Shown: positions 44,879 through 53,814 of the stretch, piece by piece
Numbering within the stretch: position 1 is the stretch's first letter
Layout: every line of letters starts with the position of its first letter
Source: Paenibacillus rhizosphaerae
GTDB lineage: Bacteria; Bacillota; Bacilli; Paenibacillales; Paenibacillaceae
Length of the DNA: 64,000 bases
Direction: 5' to 3'
NCBI RefSeq assembly: GCF_014192015.1
Contig: NZ_JACHXJ010000001.1
Location: 186,001-250,000, forward strand
The notes under the pieces: model-generated
Database searches by the model: none
What the model saw: the letters and a program-made list of their open reading frames with translations, nothing else
Told to the model about the DNA's origin: nothing
Made by a program: the position numbers and the translations under genes

Positions 44879-45346
44879 ATGAAAACGATTCGCAGCATGT
44901 TCGAACAGTTGTATTGGGCCGACAAGCGCATGCTGGATGCGCTGGAAGCTGAAGGGGACGGGGAATCCGGGGCCGAAGCGGTCCGGCTGCTAAGTCATAC
45001 CCTGCGTGCGGAACAGGTGTGGTTCACCCGGCTGCAGGGACAGGACAGCAACCACCTGCCGCTTTGGCCAAACGACAGTCTGGATGACTGTAAACGTCTT
45101 GCGCAAGAGATGAGGGAAGCCTTCACCGCATATCTCGCTGAGCTAACCGCCGAACGACTGGACGATGTGTTAACTTATAGGAACCAGTTCGGGAGGTCGT
45201 ATCAGACATCCGTTCGAGACATTTTGACTCATCTTGCCCTGCATGGCCAGTATCACAGGGGGCAAGTCAACATGAAGCTCCGCAGCGCCGGCATGGAGCC
45301 GGTTAACGTGGATTATATTACATTTGTGCGCCAGCAGGGGCAGTAA
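44879..45346 (+). CDS. DinB family protein
   Basis: The 155-residue product starts at ATG 44879 (TTTGAGGAGT upstream). It has the four-helix DinB/YfiT fold with three His metal ligands: the His in VRLLSHTLRAEQVWF and the pair in LALHGQYHRGQVN. Such proteins are metal-dependent enzymes or thiol S-transferases in bacillithiol-using bacteria, and some are damage-inducible. No LexA box is obvious upstream. Followed by a bidirectional terminator. Confidence 0.9.
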   Translation: MKTIRSMFEQLYWADKRMLDALEAEGDGESGAEAVRLLSHTLRAEQVWFTRLQGQDSNHLPLWPNDSLDDCKRLAQEMREAFTAYLAELTAERLDDVLTYRNQFGRSYQTSVRDILTHLALHGQYHRGQVNMKLRSAGMEPVNVDYITFVRQQGQ

Positions 45347-45367
45347 TCCCCCGTTCTCTCATAAGCG

Positions 45368-45407
45368 AAAAAGTCATAACCACAGATTGTGGCTATGACT
45401 TTTTTTG
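45368..45407. terminator. bidirectional terminator
   Basis: AAAAAGTCATA-ACCACA/TGTGG-CTATGACTTTTTTT, serving DinB and the convergent sigma factor. Confidence 0.88.
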
Positions 45408-45432
45408 GATGACCGGTGCTCCAGTTCGTACG

Positions 45433-46296
45433 CTAGAAGATATGCCCCAGCTTGTCGGGGTTTCGAACGATATAGATGTTGTGGATCTTCCCATCTTCAA
45501 AGTGAAAGAGCAGCACTCCATTGACTGCGCTGTCCTCCGAACGAAGTAATATGGCAGCTTCTCCATTGACTTTGCCCATCTCGACAGTCACTCCTTCGCC
45601 AAACATGGCTGCTTTACGCATACCACCAAGAAGGTAGCGGCCGACCCGTTCACGGGAGACCACGGGATGGACCGTTGCAACCACTTTGCCGCCACCATCG
45701 GCAACCAGCACGACATCCTGGTCCAGCAGCGATAAAAGCTGATCCATGTTCCCTTTCTTCAGCGCTCCCATAAATCCATGAACCCACTGCTGGCTCTCAG
45801 GGTGAAGATGAACGGGCTCATCGGATATCCGTCCCATCTTTGCGCTCGCACGGCTGAACATTTTCCGGCAGCTCACCTCGCTTTTTTCCATCAGCTCGGC
45901 GATCTCATTGTAGTTGAACCCCAGCGCCTCGCGGAGAATGAACACAGCACGCTCGGAGGTCGTCAGATGTTCAAGCAGTACAAGCATTCCGTAAGAAAGG
46001 AGATCATCCCTTTCCAATGCTTCCGCTGAATCGTCGTTTAACGTGAGAAAGGGCTCCGGAAGCCATTCACCGTAATATTCCTCCCTTTGTTTTCGTGCCG
46101 ATTTCATCATGTCCTTGCAGTGATTGGTGACCATTTTGCACAAAAAAGCCTTGGGCTGCGTTAATTTCTCCCGCGGGACACCATGTACCTTAACGAAAAC
46201 ATCCTGAACGGCGTCCTCCGCATCGGAAACCGAACCTGTCAATTGATAAGCAAGCTTGAATAACAGCTTCTTGTACTGCATGTAAAGATCCTGCAT
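45433..46296 (-). CDS. ECF41-type RNA polymerase sigma factor
   Basis: The 287-residue product has sigma regions 2 (LAYQLTGSVSDAEDAVQDVFVKVH) and 4 (LTTSERAVFILREALGFNYNEIAELM) followed by a SnoaL-like C-terminal domain of about 110 residues. The three conserved motifs of ECF41 are all visible: WLPEP in the linker, DGGGK, and NPDKL near the end. In this group the C-terminal domain, not a separate anti-sigma factor, controls activity. Known ECF41 genes are next to a small oxidoreductase or a carboxymuconolactone decarboxylase; here a nitroreductase gene lies upstream in the same direction, with 68 bases between. It may be cotranscribed. Confidence 0.9.
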   Translation of the reverse strand: MQDLYMQYKKLLFKLAYQLTGSVSDAEDAVQDVFVKVHGVPREKLTQPKAFLCKMVTNHCKDMMKSARKQREEYYGEWLPEPFLTLNDDSAEALERDDLLSYGMLVLLEHLTTSERAVFILREALGFNYNEIAELMEKSEVSCRKMFSRASAKMGRISDEPVHLHPESQQWVHGFMGALKKGNMDQLLSLLDQDVVLVADGGGKVVATVHPVVSRERVGRYLLGGMRKAAMFGEGVTVEMGKVNGEAAILLRSEDSAVNGVLLFHFEDGKIHNIYIVRNPDKLGHIF

Positions 46297-46364
46297 CCGA
46301 CTTGCTCCTTCCGCAGCTGATTTTCTATCTTCACCATAAAGGAATTTGGATCTTTAGGCAATTT

Positions 46365-47030
46365 CTACCGCCACTCGACGATTTCATCGAGGCGCTGCCT
46401 GGTTTTGGGACGTTTGGGATCCTCCTGCCGGTATCCGAAAGCGACCATACAGGATACGCCGAAATCGCCGGCGCCGATGATACCTTCGTTTTGTAAAATA
46501 GTTGTCACCTGCTTTTTGTCAAAACCTTCGATCGGACTGGAGTCAATGCCGATTTGAGCCGCGGCTGTCATCATGTTTGCCAGGGCGATATAGGTTTGTT
46601 TGCTGGCCCATTCAAACAGGAGACGGTCATTATCGTCGAGCTCCGTTTCGATGAAGGTTTTATAGAAACCGGAAACCCGCTGCGCCACGTCATCGGGCAT
46701 ACGCTGGATGTCTTTCAGCATTTTAATGACATGAGCCGAATTATGCCTTAAGCCTTGTCTGGCCAAGATCACAACAAAATGGCTGGCCGTAGGAAGCTGT
46801 CCCAGGGCACCGCCCGTGACAGGTTTTAATTTTTCGCGAAGCGCTGCATCCTGGATCACGACGAACTTCCAAGGCTCAAGGCCAACCGAACTCGGAGACA
46901 ATCTCCCTGCCTCCAAAATAAAGAGGAAATCCTCATCCGATATTTTTTGGTTGACATCAAATACGTGGCATGCATGTCTGAATTGAAAAGCCTTTATAAT
47001 TTCTTCTTTTTTACTCTCCGCTGCGATCAT
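46365..47030 (-). CDS. nitroreductase-family NAD(P)H-dependent flavoprotein
   Basis: The 221-residue product starts at ATG 47030, nine bases after AAAGG. It has the FMN-binding nitroreductase pattern: FQFRHACHVFD near the start with the RxS/A-type loop, AGRLSPSSVGLEPWKFVVI (helix for FMN phosphate), and a C-terminal GIIGAGDFGVSCMVAFGY then a PKTRQ end. It probably reduces nitro, quinone or azo compounds with FMN. It precedes the ECF41 sigma gene and may be its target or partner. The 47031-47255 gap to the methyltransferase holds divergent promoters only. Confidence 0.9.
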   Translation of the reverse strand: MIAAESKKEEIIKAFQFRHACHVFDVNQKISDEDFLFILEAGRLSPSSVGLEPWKFVVIQDAALREKLKPVTGGALGQLPTASHFVVILARQGLRHNSAHVIKMLKDIQRMPDDVAQRVSGFYKTFIETELDDNDRLLFEWASKQTYIALANMMTAAAQIGIDSSPIEGFDKKQVTTILQNEGIIGAGDFGVSCMVAFGYRQEDPKRPKTRQRLDEIVEWR

Positions 47031-47255
47031 ATGGATCAACCTTTCTTTGTCGTTTACACATATAACGAGGGAAGGCTGCGATGTGTGACCTCCGTAGAAT
47101 CACGGCCCTTGGTTCATTTACAATGCGGAAGAACTGTGCTAAGTTTATTTTCGTATCAACAAGTGGTATATAGTTTCATTCTGTGAAACAAACAAACAAC
47201 GACCGCGGACAATTGGATTCGGAGTACTAAAGATGATTTAAGGAGGAGAGAGTCT

Positions 47256-48041
47256 ATGATGGATGAGTCGATGAAAAACCAGGTAAAACAGCAGTTTTCC
47301 CGGAATGCCGAAAAGTACGTGACGAGCGCAATCCATGCCAAAGGCGAGGATTTGGCCTGGCTCGTGTCATGCGCCAAAGCCAATGGAGAGATGAATGTGC
47401 TCGATATCGCGACAGGGGGAGGGCATGTGGCCAATGCGCTCGCGCCGCTGGTTCGGCAGGTAACGGCCTGCGATTTGACCCGTGAAATGCTGGCGGCTGC
47501 AGAACGCTTTATTGGCGGCAATGGACACACGAACGTAAGCTACATCACGGGAGACGCGGAGCAGCTTCCTTTTGAAGATGAATCCTTCGATCTGGTGACC
47601 TGCCGAATCGCCGCGCACCATTTCACGGATGTTCCGGCGTTTGCCGCGGAAGCCCTGCGGGTTGCCAAGCCTGGAGGGAAACTGCTCTTCATAGACAACG
47701 TAGCTCCCGAGCAGGATTCTTTGGATCTGTTTTATAATGATATCGAAAGGTTACGGGACGCGAGCCATGTCCGGGCATGGAAGAAATCGGAGTGGATCCA
47801 TTTGCTCGAAAGCACCGGCTTCCGCATCGAGATGGCCGTCTGCTTCCCGAAACCGTTCCGGTTCCAGGATTGGTGTGAGCGGGCCGGTCTGCCGCAAGCG
47901 GAGAGAGATGCCTTGGAGAACAAGATGCTGCAGTCTGAAGAAGACGTACGCCGGTTTTTCTCAATATTTTCTGATGAAAACGGCAGGCTTTCAGGCTTTT
48001 CCGGAGAATCCTTCTATATTCAGGCTGTCCGGGTGGAGTAA
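47256..48041 (+). CDS. class I SAM-dependent methyltransferase
   Basis: The 261-residue product has the Methyltransf_11 layout: motif I VLDIATGGGHVA near residue 49, acidic end of beta 2 in ACDLTREML, motif II GDAEQLPFEDESFDLV, and motif III LRVAKPGGKLLFID. The start ATG 47256 (or 47259) follows TAAGGAGGAGAG. Its length and the pattern VTSAIHAKGEDL after the start resemble YcgJ-type methyltransferases of Bacillus, with unknown substrate. Confidence 0.9.
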   Translation: MMDESMKNQVKQQFSRNAEKYVTSAIHAKGEDLAWLVSCAKANGEMNVLDIATGGGHVANALAPLVRQVTACDLTREMLAAAERFIGGNGHTNVSYITGDAEQLPFEDESFDLVTCRIAAHHFTDVPAFAAEALRVAKPGGKLLFIDNVAPEQDSLDLFYNDIERLRDASHVRAWKKSEWIHLLESTGFRIEMAVCFPKPFRFQDWCERAGLPQAERDALENKMLQSEEDVRRFFSIFSDENGRLSGFSGESFYIQAVRVE

Positions 48042-48196
48042 CAGGCGGGCATCTGCTGCCGGAGCGACTGTCACGCCTTGCCTTACCGATAACGGATGGG
48101 TCGGCCGTCGCTGCGTAACCGGGAGAAAAGGGGATTATGCAGCGGCCCGGCTAATAATCCGGAATTTGAAACAGAAAACCCAAGGAGGTCGTTAAT

Positions 48197-48427
48197 CTGA
48201 AAGCAGTAATTCAATATGTGCTGCTTGGAGCTGCGGTGTTTGTTGCAGGATTGATCGTTATTCTACTTCTTACCAGTTCTGATATGGATGCGGAGCTGAC
48301 CTATGTTGCGGCTATTGCATACGCACTGTTGTACTTAGCAAGTGTCATATCTGTTTGTACCGCGGTTATCGTTCATAAGATCAATCAATTAACAAAACAA
48401 GGATCCGATTCATCTAACGGGTTATGA
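48197..48427 (+). CDS. small two-helix membrane protein, apparent CTG start
   Basis: The frame ends at TGA 48427 and encodes two hydrophobic helices (YVLLGAAVFVAGLIVILLL; VAAIAYALLYLASVISV) and a short polar tail. The only well-placed ribosome site is AAGGAGGT at 48182-48189, seven bases before a CTG at 48197, with product 76 residues. The first standard codon in frame is a GTG at 48218, which has no ribosome site. I therefore choose the CTG, which is unusual. Function is unknown. Confidence 0.55.
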   Translation: MKAVIQYVLLGAAVFVAGLIVILLLTSSDMDAELTYVAAIAYALLYLASVISVCTAVIVHKINQLTKQGSDSSNGL

Positions 48428-48604
48428 AGCACCGGCAAGTACCGGACCCCAGGAATGATAAAATGTATATCATCAGGCAGGAAATGGGGAAAGGACGGAT
48501 AAATGATGTAATAGCGCACATAAAATGAATCGGATCGTCAATTGCCGATTGTTTATGTATGCGCTTGCAGAATAACCGACCACATTAAGGAGGTTAAAAA
48601 AGCA

Positions 48605-49693
48605 ATGGAGCAGCAGGTACAAAGCGAAACGAAGAAAACGAGGGGCGGCCGGACATACGGTATTATCGACTGCGACGTACATCCGTCTCCCAGAAACACG
48701 GACGAAATCCGGTTTTACATGTCCCAGCCGTGGAAGGACCGGTATCACGGAAGCACGCGCGGCTTTTTCGGCAATCCGGTTCACGGAGCGCGTCTGGACG
48801 CGACGCCTCCAGGAGGCGGCCCCACCGGCTCCGATCCAGATTTCCTGCGGGAGCAGCTCATCGACAAATACGGCCACGCGTATGCGATTTTGCTGCCGCG
48901 CGCCTTCTGCAATCTTCAACCTGACCCTGATTTCGGAACCGCAATCGCCGCCGCGTTCAACGATTGGCTGGCCGACACCTGGCTCGGCAAGTACAACCAT
49001 GACGGCGTGTTCAAAGGATCGATTACGGTCAACCATCAGGATCCGCAGGCTGCCGCTCGGGAAATCGAGCGATGGGCCGGACACCCGCATTTCGTCCAGG
49101 TTATGACCGATTCCGGTGCTAGAGCCCCTTTCGGACAACGGCAGTATTACCCCATCTACGAGGCATGCGAACGCCACGGCCTCCCCTTCGCCATCCATCC
49201 GGGCACGGACGGCATGGGCATCAACGTCCAGCCTTCTCCCGGTTACCCCACCCATTACATTGAATGGCACACCTGTCTTTCCCTGGGCTTTCAGGCTCAT
49301 CTCGTTAGCTTCCTCACAGAAGGCGTGTTCGAACGCTTCCCGAATTTCAAGATCGTGCTGACCGAGGGCGGTGTCGCATGGCTGCCCGGATTGATGTGGC
49401 GCCTCAACGCGGAGTATAAGGCGCTGCGGTACGAAGTGCCGTGGATGAAACGCCGCCCGAGCGACTACCTGCGGGATCACGTCCGGATCTCCTCCCAACC
49501 GCTGGAGCGTCCTGATGATGACCGCGAGCTGCTGCAGATGCTGGACATGATGGACGCGAAGCACATTCTGATGTTCGCGAGCGATTATCCGCATTGGGAT
49601 TTCGATTCGCCTACGCAAACCTTTCCGCGGCTGCCCGAAGAGATGCACCGGCGGATTTTCTACGAAAATGCCCGCGAACTGTATAATCTATAA
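48605..49693 (+). CDS. amidohydrolase family 2 (ACMSD/pyrone-hydrolase-like)
   Basis: The 362-residue product starts at ATG 48605 after AAGGAGG. It is a TIM-barrel amidohydrolase: YGIIDCDVHPSPR (first metal-ligand strand, with a DVH), FAIHPGTDG (His ligand), FKIVLTEGGVAWLPGLMWR and MFASDYPHWDFD (late Asp). The group includes decarboxylases and lactone hydrolases of aromatic catabolism. It heads a unit with a Rieske ferredoxin-like gene (27 bases away) and a hydroxyacid dehydrogenase. The set suggests breakdown of an aromatic or heterocyclic acid; the compound is not known. Confidence 0.87.
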   Translation: MEQQVQSETKKTRGGRTYGIIDCDVHPSPRNTDEIRFYMSQPWKDRYHGSTRGFFGNPVHGARLDATPPGGGPTGSDPDFLREQLIDKYGHAYAILLPRAFCNLQPDPDFGTAIAAAFNDWLADTWLGKYNHDGVFKGSITVNHQDPQAAAREIERWAGHPHFVQVMTDSGARAPFGQRQYYPIYEACERHGLPFAIHPGTDGMGINVQPSPGYPTHYIEWHTCLSLGFQAHLVSFLTEGVFERFPNFKIVLTEGGVAWLPGLMWRLNAEYKALRYEVPWMKRRPSDYLRDHVRISSQPLERPDDDRELLQMLDMMDAKHILMFASDYPHWDFDSPTQTFPRLPEEMHRRIFYENARELYNL

Positions 49694-49720
49694 CGAATTC
49701 GGTTGGGAGGAAGGCGAGGA

Positions 49721-50131
49721 ATGGGAAGACATGTAATCGGAGCCGCGGCGGATCTGCCTCCGGGCAAGAACAAGATTGTGACGGTCGAAGGCCGTTCCGT
49801 CGGCGTGTTTAACGTAAACGGCAGCTATTATGCGCTAAAGAACGCCTGCCCCCATCAAGGCGCTCCGCTGTGCATGGGCCGGGTGACCGGGATGACCCTG
49901 CCGTCCGAGCCGGGACAGTATTTATATGGAAGGGACGGCGAGATTTTGCGGTGTCCGTGGCACGGCTGGGAGTTTGACATTACGAACGGCAAGTCGATCT
50001 TTGATCCGCATAAATGCCTGGTGAAGACTTACAAGGTGGCCGTCGAAGAGGAGAGTATCGAGGAAGAGAGCCCTTCCGTTGAAACTTACGAGGTCAAAGT
50101 GGAGGATGCAAAGATCGTCGTCTATATTTAA
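49721..50131 (+). CDS. Rieske [2Fe-2S] ferredoxin-like protein
   Basis: The 136-residue product starts at ATG 49721 (GGAGGAAGGCGAGGA upstream). The Rieske ligands are C43 and H45 in ACPHQG, and C78 and H81 in RCPWHGWEF. There is no transmembrane helix, so it is soluble, like the ferredoxin components of ring-hydroxylating dioxygenases. The C-terminal acidic tail (EEESIEEESPSVETYEVKVED) is longer than in the minimal ferredoxins. No oxygenase large subunit is nearby, so its partner is elsewhere, or it works with the amidohydrolase unit. Confidence 0.9.
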   Translation: MGRHVIGAAADLPPGKNKIVTVEGRSVGVFNVNGSYYALKNACPHQGAPLCMGRVTGMTLPSEPGQYLYGRDGEILRCPWHGWEFDITNGKSIFDPHKCLVKTYKVAVEEESIEEESPSVETYEVKVEDAKIVVYI

Positions 50132-50256
50132 TACACGGTACGAACCCGGGCTGAAGGTGTTAGTCGCAGCGGCCGGCAATTGTGGGACCTTGGCAAACAT
50201 TTCGCCGTATGCGATGATGGGTTCATATATTCGCTCGGGAAGGGGAATTGAAGGAA

Positions 50257-51210
50257 ATGAAATGCGCAATTTTGGACGATTATCAACGGGTTGCCTTATC
50301 GATGACGGATTGGTCGGCCTTAGCTGAGCGTGTCGAGCTCCGCGTTTTCGACCAACATTTCGGTGACGAGGAGGAGCTGGCCGCTGCGATCGAAGATTGT
50401 GAGATCATCGTCATTATGAGGGAGCGGACGCCGTTCCGGGAATCGCTGTTCCGGCGTCTGCCGCACCTGAAGCTGCTGGTCACGACGGGCATGCGCAACG
50501 CCTCGGTCGATCTGGCCGCAGCTGCGGAACAAGGCGTCGTCGTCTGCGGGACGCGGGGCGGCGGCGAAGGGACGACCGAGCTGACCTGGGCGCTCATTCT
50601 CGGTCTCGCGAGAAGGCTGGTGCAGGAGAACGAAGCGCTGCGCAGCGGTGGAGCCTGGCAGAGCACGATCGGCGTAGACCTGATCGGCAAGCGGTTAGGG
50701 CTGCTCGGCCTCGGTCATATCGGGAGCAACGTCGCGCGCATCGGGCAAGCGTTCGGCATGGAGGTGATGGCTTGGAGCCAAAACTTGACCGCCGACAAAG
50801 CCGCCGCCGCCGGCGTGAAGCTCGCATCGTCGAAAGACGAGCTGCTGGAGAGCAGCGACTTTATCTCCATCCATCTCGTGCTCGGTGACCGCACGAGAGG
50901 ATTGATCGGCTCGCGGGAGCTTGGACTCATGCGTCCGTCCGCCTACCTCATCAACACCTCGCGGGCGCCGATCGTCGACCGGGAGGCGCTGATTGAGGCT
51001 TTGCGCAGCGGCCGCATCGCCGGAGCCGGCCTGGACGTCTTCGAGCAGGAGCCGTTGCCTGCGGACGACCCGCTCCGCACGATGCCAAACGTGCTGGCCA
51101 CGCCGCATATCGGTTACGTGACCGAAACGTCCTACCGCGCCTTCTTCCGCGGCATTGTCGAGGCGATCGAAGCGTACCTGAAAGGCTCGCCCGTGAATGT
51201 ACTTGGCTAA
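50257..51210 (+). CDS. D-2-hydroxyacid dehydrogenase (SerA/PdxB-type)
   Basis: The 317-residue product starts at ATG 50257; a TTG three codons earlier is an alternative. It shows the NAD-binding motif GLLGLGHIGSNVARIG (about 145-160) and the R-E-H catalytic set in INTSRAPIVDREAL, AGLDVFEQEPLP and ATPHIGYVT. GC content is visibly high in the middle. It is downstream of the amidohydrolase and Rieske genes, 125 bases after the latter, and may reduce or oxidise a 2-hydroxy acid of the same pathway. Confidence 0.92.
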   Translation: MKCAILDDYQRVALSMTDWSALAERVELRVFDQHFGDEEELAAAIEDCEIIVIMRERTPFRESLFRRLPHLKLLVTTGMRNASVDLAAAAEQGVVVCGTRGGGEGTTELTWALILGLARRLVQENEALRSGGAWQSTIGVDLIGKRLGLLGLGHIGSNVARIGQAFGMEVMAWSQNLTADKAAAAGVKLASSKDELLESSDFISIHLVLGDRTRGLIGSRELGLMRPSAYLINTSRAPIVDREALIEALRSGRIAGAGLDVFEQEPLPADDPLRTMPNVLATPHIGYVTETSYRAFFRGIVEAIEAYLKGSPVNVLG

Positions 51211-51273
51211 CGACGGCTCTATAATCATCGGTAAGAAGCTGAATAAGATTTCAACCGATATGCCAATAAGCCG

Positions 51274-51298
51274 GGCCTCCTTTTTAGGGGGCCTTTTT
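51274..51298 (+). terminator. terminator after the dehydrogenase
   Basis: GGCCTCC pairs with GGGGGCC (one G-U), followed by TTTTTG. Confidence 0.65.
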
Positions 51299-51453
51299 GT
51301 GTGGTGAACATCGTTTTTGTCCTCGCAAAGACATACCGCTGTCTAAAATCTAGCATTTAAAAAATAGTCATTTAAACGTTCATATTCGCCTTTCCTCTCT
51401 TTCTCTTGCCTTCATAGTATGTTGGTATATTACAAGATTGGAGGAATGAACAG

Positions 51454-51888
51454 ATGGCAGTTAGTCCTAGTCCGCTTTGTAGACAATTCGCTTCCATTTT
51501 GAAGGCGACCCCGCAGGTTATTAACGGTGTTTGTACGGCTTCATCGGTCAGAAACAACATTAAGCCAAGAATTTTAGGTAAAAGAACCAAATCATTTCTG
51601 GCCATCCCGCAGGCTTTTTCCTTTGAAAATATTGGCCGTGACGGGAGAGCCTTGTGCCTTGGCGAAACCGTTATTTTAACCGCAGAAATCAATCCTTTTA
51701 TTTCCCGACTTCGCAGTCATGGCATCAAGGTAACGGCGCTTCATAACCACTGGTTGTTTACGAACCCTAATATTTGGTATATTCACTTCGAAAAAAACGC
51801 GAAACCGTTAACTTTCGCAAGAGACGTTCGGGATGCGCTCGATGTCCTGACAACGAAAACCGTTCGGCCTGTTATGATCAAAAAATAA
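51454..51888 (+). CDS. DUF1259 (LppY/LpqO-like) protein
   Basis: The 144-residue product starts at ATG 51454 after TTGGAGGAATG. The family signature is visible: GIKVTALHNHWLFTNPNIWYIHFEKNA (about 93-119), with conserved HNH and IHF residues that may bind metal, followed by ARDVRDALDVL. It has no signal peptide and is a single-domain member, whereas many family proteins carry two copies of the domain. The function is unknown. It is flanked by a terminator. Confidence 0.85.
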   Translation: MAVSPSPLCRQFASILKATPQVINGVCTASSVRNNIKPRILGKRTKSFLAIPQAFSFENIGRDGRALCLGETVILTAEINPFISRLRSHGIKVTALHNHWLFTNPNIWYIHFEKNAKPLTFARDVRDALDVLTTKTVRPVMIKK

Positions 51889-51896
51889 ATCAGGTC

Positions 51897-51918
51897 AAAA
51901 AGGTCCGCCAAAGGCGGA
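51897..51918 (+). terminator. terminator after DUF1259
   Basis: AAAAAGGTCCGCC-AAA-GGCGGATCTTTTTT with a G-U pair. Confidence 0.85.
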
Positions 51919-52121
51919 TCTTTTTTGTTTCCGCTCTGAGCGATCATCACAAATACGGGTGCCAATGAAGAGTTCGAAGAGATCACGTCCCGATGTGTAG
52001 ATGCATCCGCGAAGGGTTGCAGCGCACATTGGTGGGAATTCTCCTGATGTGTTAAAATTTCTCGTGTTTGTTCAATGATATGAGCTTGCCGAATAGCAAG
52101 CTGGCGTAGGAGGGTTCGAAC

Positions 52122-52721
52122 ATGAAAATATGGATCGTCGGCGCATCGGGTACGCTTGGAACGGCGGTTCGCCGTGAATTGGAGCCAAGCCATGAGATCA
52201 TTACGGCCGGACGCAAAGGGGCCGACGTCACCGTCGATATGTCGGTGCCTGAAAGCATCATCGCCATGTATGATGCCGTCGGCAAGGTCGATGCGGTGAT
52301 ATGTACCGCCGGACAAGCTTACTTCGGTCCGCTTAAGGAGTTAACACCGGAGCATAATGAAATCGCGGTCTTAGGGAAGCTGAAAGGACAAATCAACCTT
52401 GTGCTGCTGGGGTTGGACCATGTGCATGATCGGGGAAGCTTTACCTTGACAACCGGTATTATTATGGACAATCCCATTGTCGGCGGCATCTCATCAGCGA
52501 TGGCGGGAGGAGCCATCAAAGCCTTTGTACAGTCGGCAGCCATTGAAATGCCAAGAGGAATCCGCATCAACCATGTCAGCCCGAACGTACTGGAGGAGTC
52601 CATGGATACCTATGGACCTTATTTCTCCGGCTTTGAGCCTATACCAGCTAGAAGAGCTGCCCTAGCGTTCCGTAAAAGCGTGGAAGGTGCCCAAACCGGA
52701 CAAACTTATACGGTCTATTGA
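52122..52721 (+). CDS. short-chain dehydrogenase, short atypical type
   Basis: The 199-residue product starts at ATG 52122 after TAGGAGGG. The Rossmann motif GASGTLGTAV (7-16) and the NxAG-like stretch CTAGQAYFG are present. The usual catalytic YxxxK reads MAGGAIK, so the Tyr is replaced, as in a known branch of compact SDR proteins; catalysis may differ. It stands alone between terminators. Confidence 0.85.
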   Translation: MKIWIVGASGTLGTAVRRELEPSHEIITAGRKGADVTVDMSVPESIIAMYDAVGKVDAVICTAGQAYFGPLKELTPEHNEIAVLGKLKGQINLVLLGLDHVHDRGSFTLTTGIIMDNPIVGGISSAMAGGAIKAFVQSAAIEMPRGIRINHVSPNVLEESMDTYGPYFSGFEPIPARRAALAFRKSVEGAQTGQTYTVY

Positions 52722-52815
52722 TAGGACGACCGGAGCGAGTGTTGTTATCCGTGAAGTCGAAGCTCGCTTAAACGAATTTAGCTGTTAGCGAACAAGAGCT
52801 TTGGCAGATATGCAG

Positions 52816-52854
52816 AGCCAGTGGTTGGAGGATATCCAACCACTGGCTGTTTTT
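52816..52854. terminator. terminator, possibly bidirectional
   Basis: AGCCAGTGGTTGGA pairs with TCCAACCACTGGCT and is followed by GTTTTT. It separates the SDR from the convergent DUF421 gene. Confidence 0.85.
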
Positions 52855-52928
52855 ATGAAGTTTCACGCTTTCTTTATTACCTTGACAGTAACCGAAGGTT
52901 GGAAAATCGAACGATAAAAAGCCGGGCC

Positions 52929-53633
52929 CTACTTCCCCGCTTGGACTTTGGTATAAGTCTGAACGAAAATGCCGTCCCCTTCCTGCCATTCGGCGATCAG
53001 AACTTCTTTATCATCGGTTACGTGATGCGATTCCAGCTGCGTTCTCAACCAGGATTCGTCAAATCCGAGATCCTTGATTTCGTCCCACAAAACCTTTCCG
53101 TCGCGGATGATCGTCACGGGAACGTATACCGGTTTGTCCGGCAGATTCAAGTCCTCCCCGGTCGTTTTCTGATACTTGGATTTTTTTAAAATGCTGAGGG
53201 AGCCGTCGGCCTCCAAATAGCAGAAGGCGACTTCCCGAATCGAAAAGGTCTCGCTCTGGCGGAGCAAGCTTTGCAGCTGGTTTATGTTCATCCGGTTTTT
53301 CTTCAGCTCCTGAAGATCCAGGACGCCGTTTTTAATCAATGCAGAAGGTTTGCCTTCGAATATCCCCCGGAAAAACAGCGATTTTTGCCCCAGGTATTCG
53401 ATAACGACAAGCAGCACACCCCATAGGCAGATGGAATAGACGATATAAGGCAGCCCGACTTTCGGTTCATACAAGGCGTTTCCGAGCAGCTCCCCAAACA
53501 CGATGGAGGCGATGAAAGTGAAAGGGGTAATTTGTTTTATGATTTTTCTTCCGGCAAATCTCACGATCACAAACAATAAAAAAAATCCGACGATTAGTTT
53601 GAGGGTTATAGGCCCTAAATGAATTTCCGGCAT
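52929..53633 (-). CDS. DUF421 (YetF-like) membrane protein
   Basis: The 234-residue product starts at ATG 53633 after GAGGT. Three transmembrane helices occupy about residues 10-85 (LIVGFFLLFVIVRFAGRK; PFTFIASIVFGELLGNAL; YIVYSICLWGVLLVVIEYLG). A cytoplasmic region follows, with GKPSALIKNGVLDLQELKKNRMNINQLQSLLR, the signature of YetF/YrbG-type proteins, and a second small domain to the C-terminus. Several paralogues occur in spore formers; the biochemical role is not known. Confidence 0.92.
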   Translation of the reverse strand: MPEIHLGPITLKLIVGFFLLFVIVRFAGRKIIKQITPFTFIASIVFGELLGNALYEPKVGLPYIVYSICLWGVLLVVIEYLGQKSLFFRGIFEGKPSALIKNGVLDLQELKKNRMNINQLQSLLRQSETFSIREVAFCYLEADGSLSILKKSKYQKTTGEDLNLPDKPVYVPVTIIRDGKVLWDEIKDLGFDESWLRTQLESHHVTDDKEVLIAEWQEGDGIFVQTYTKVQAGK

Positions 53634-53735
53634 ATCATTAACCTCGCTGCGGTTTCTATTTTGGATTACATTCTATGTATGCCCATATTGTGCTCGATAT
53701 TTACTATCGACGCCTCATGCAGAACGCAGCAGAAT

Positions 53736-53758
53736 AGAACCGGCATGACGCCGGTTCT
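53736..53758. repeat. inverted repeat, weak terminator
   Basis: AGAACCGGC-ATGAC-GCCGGTTCT is perfect. Lacking a clear T-run on the minus strand, it may still end transcription of the membrane-protein gene. Confidence 0.5.
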
Positions 53759-53814
53759 TTGGCTAAAGTTATCAGAACGTGTCTGCAAAAAACTTATGCT
53801 TAACACGGTCCTGG

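Noticed and set aside
48473..49648. A 391-codon minus-strand frame opposite the amidohydrolase.
   Set aside because: It is antisense to a gene with clear family motifs, lacks a ribosome site and has low-complexity, Arg-rich content typical of shadow frames.
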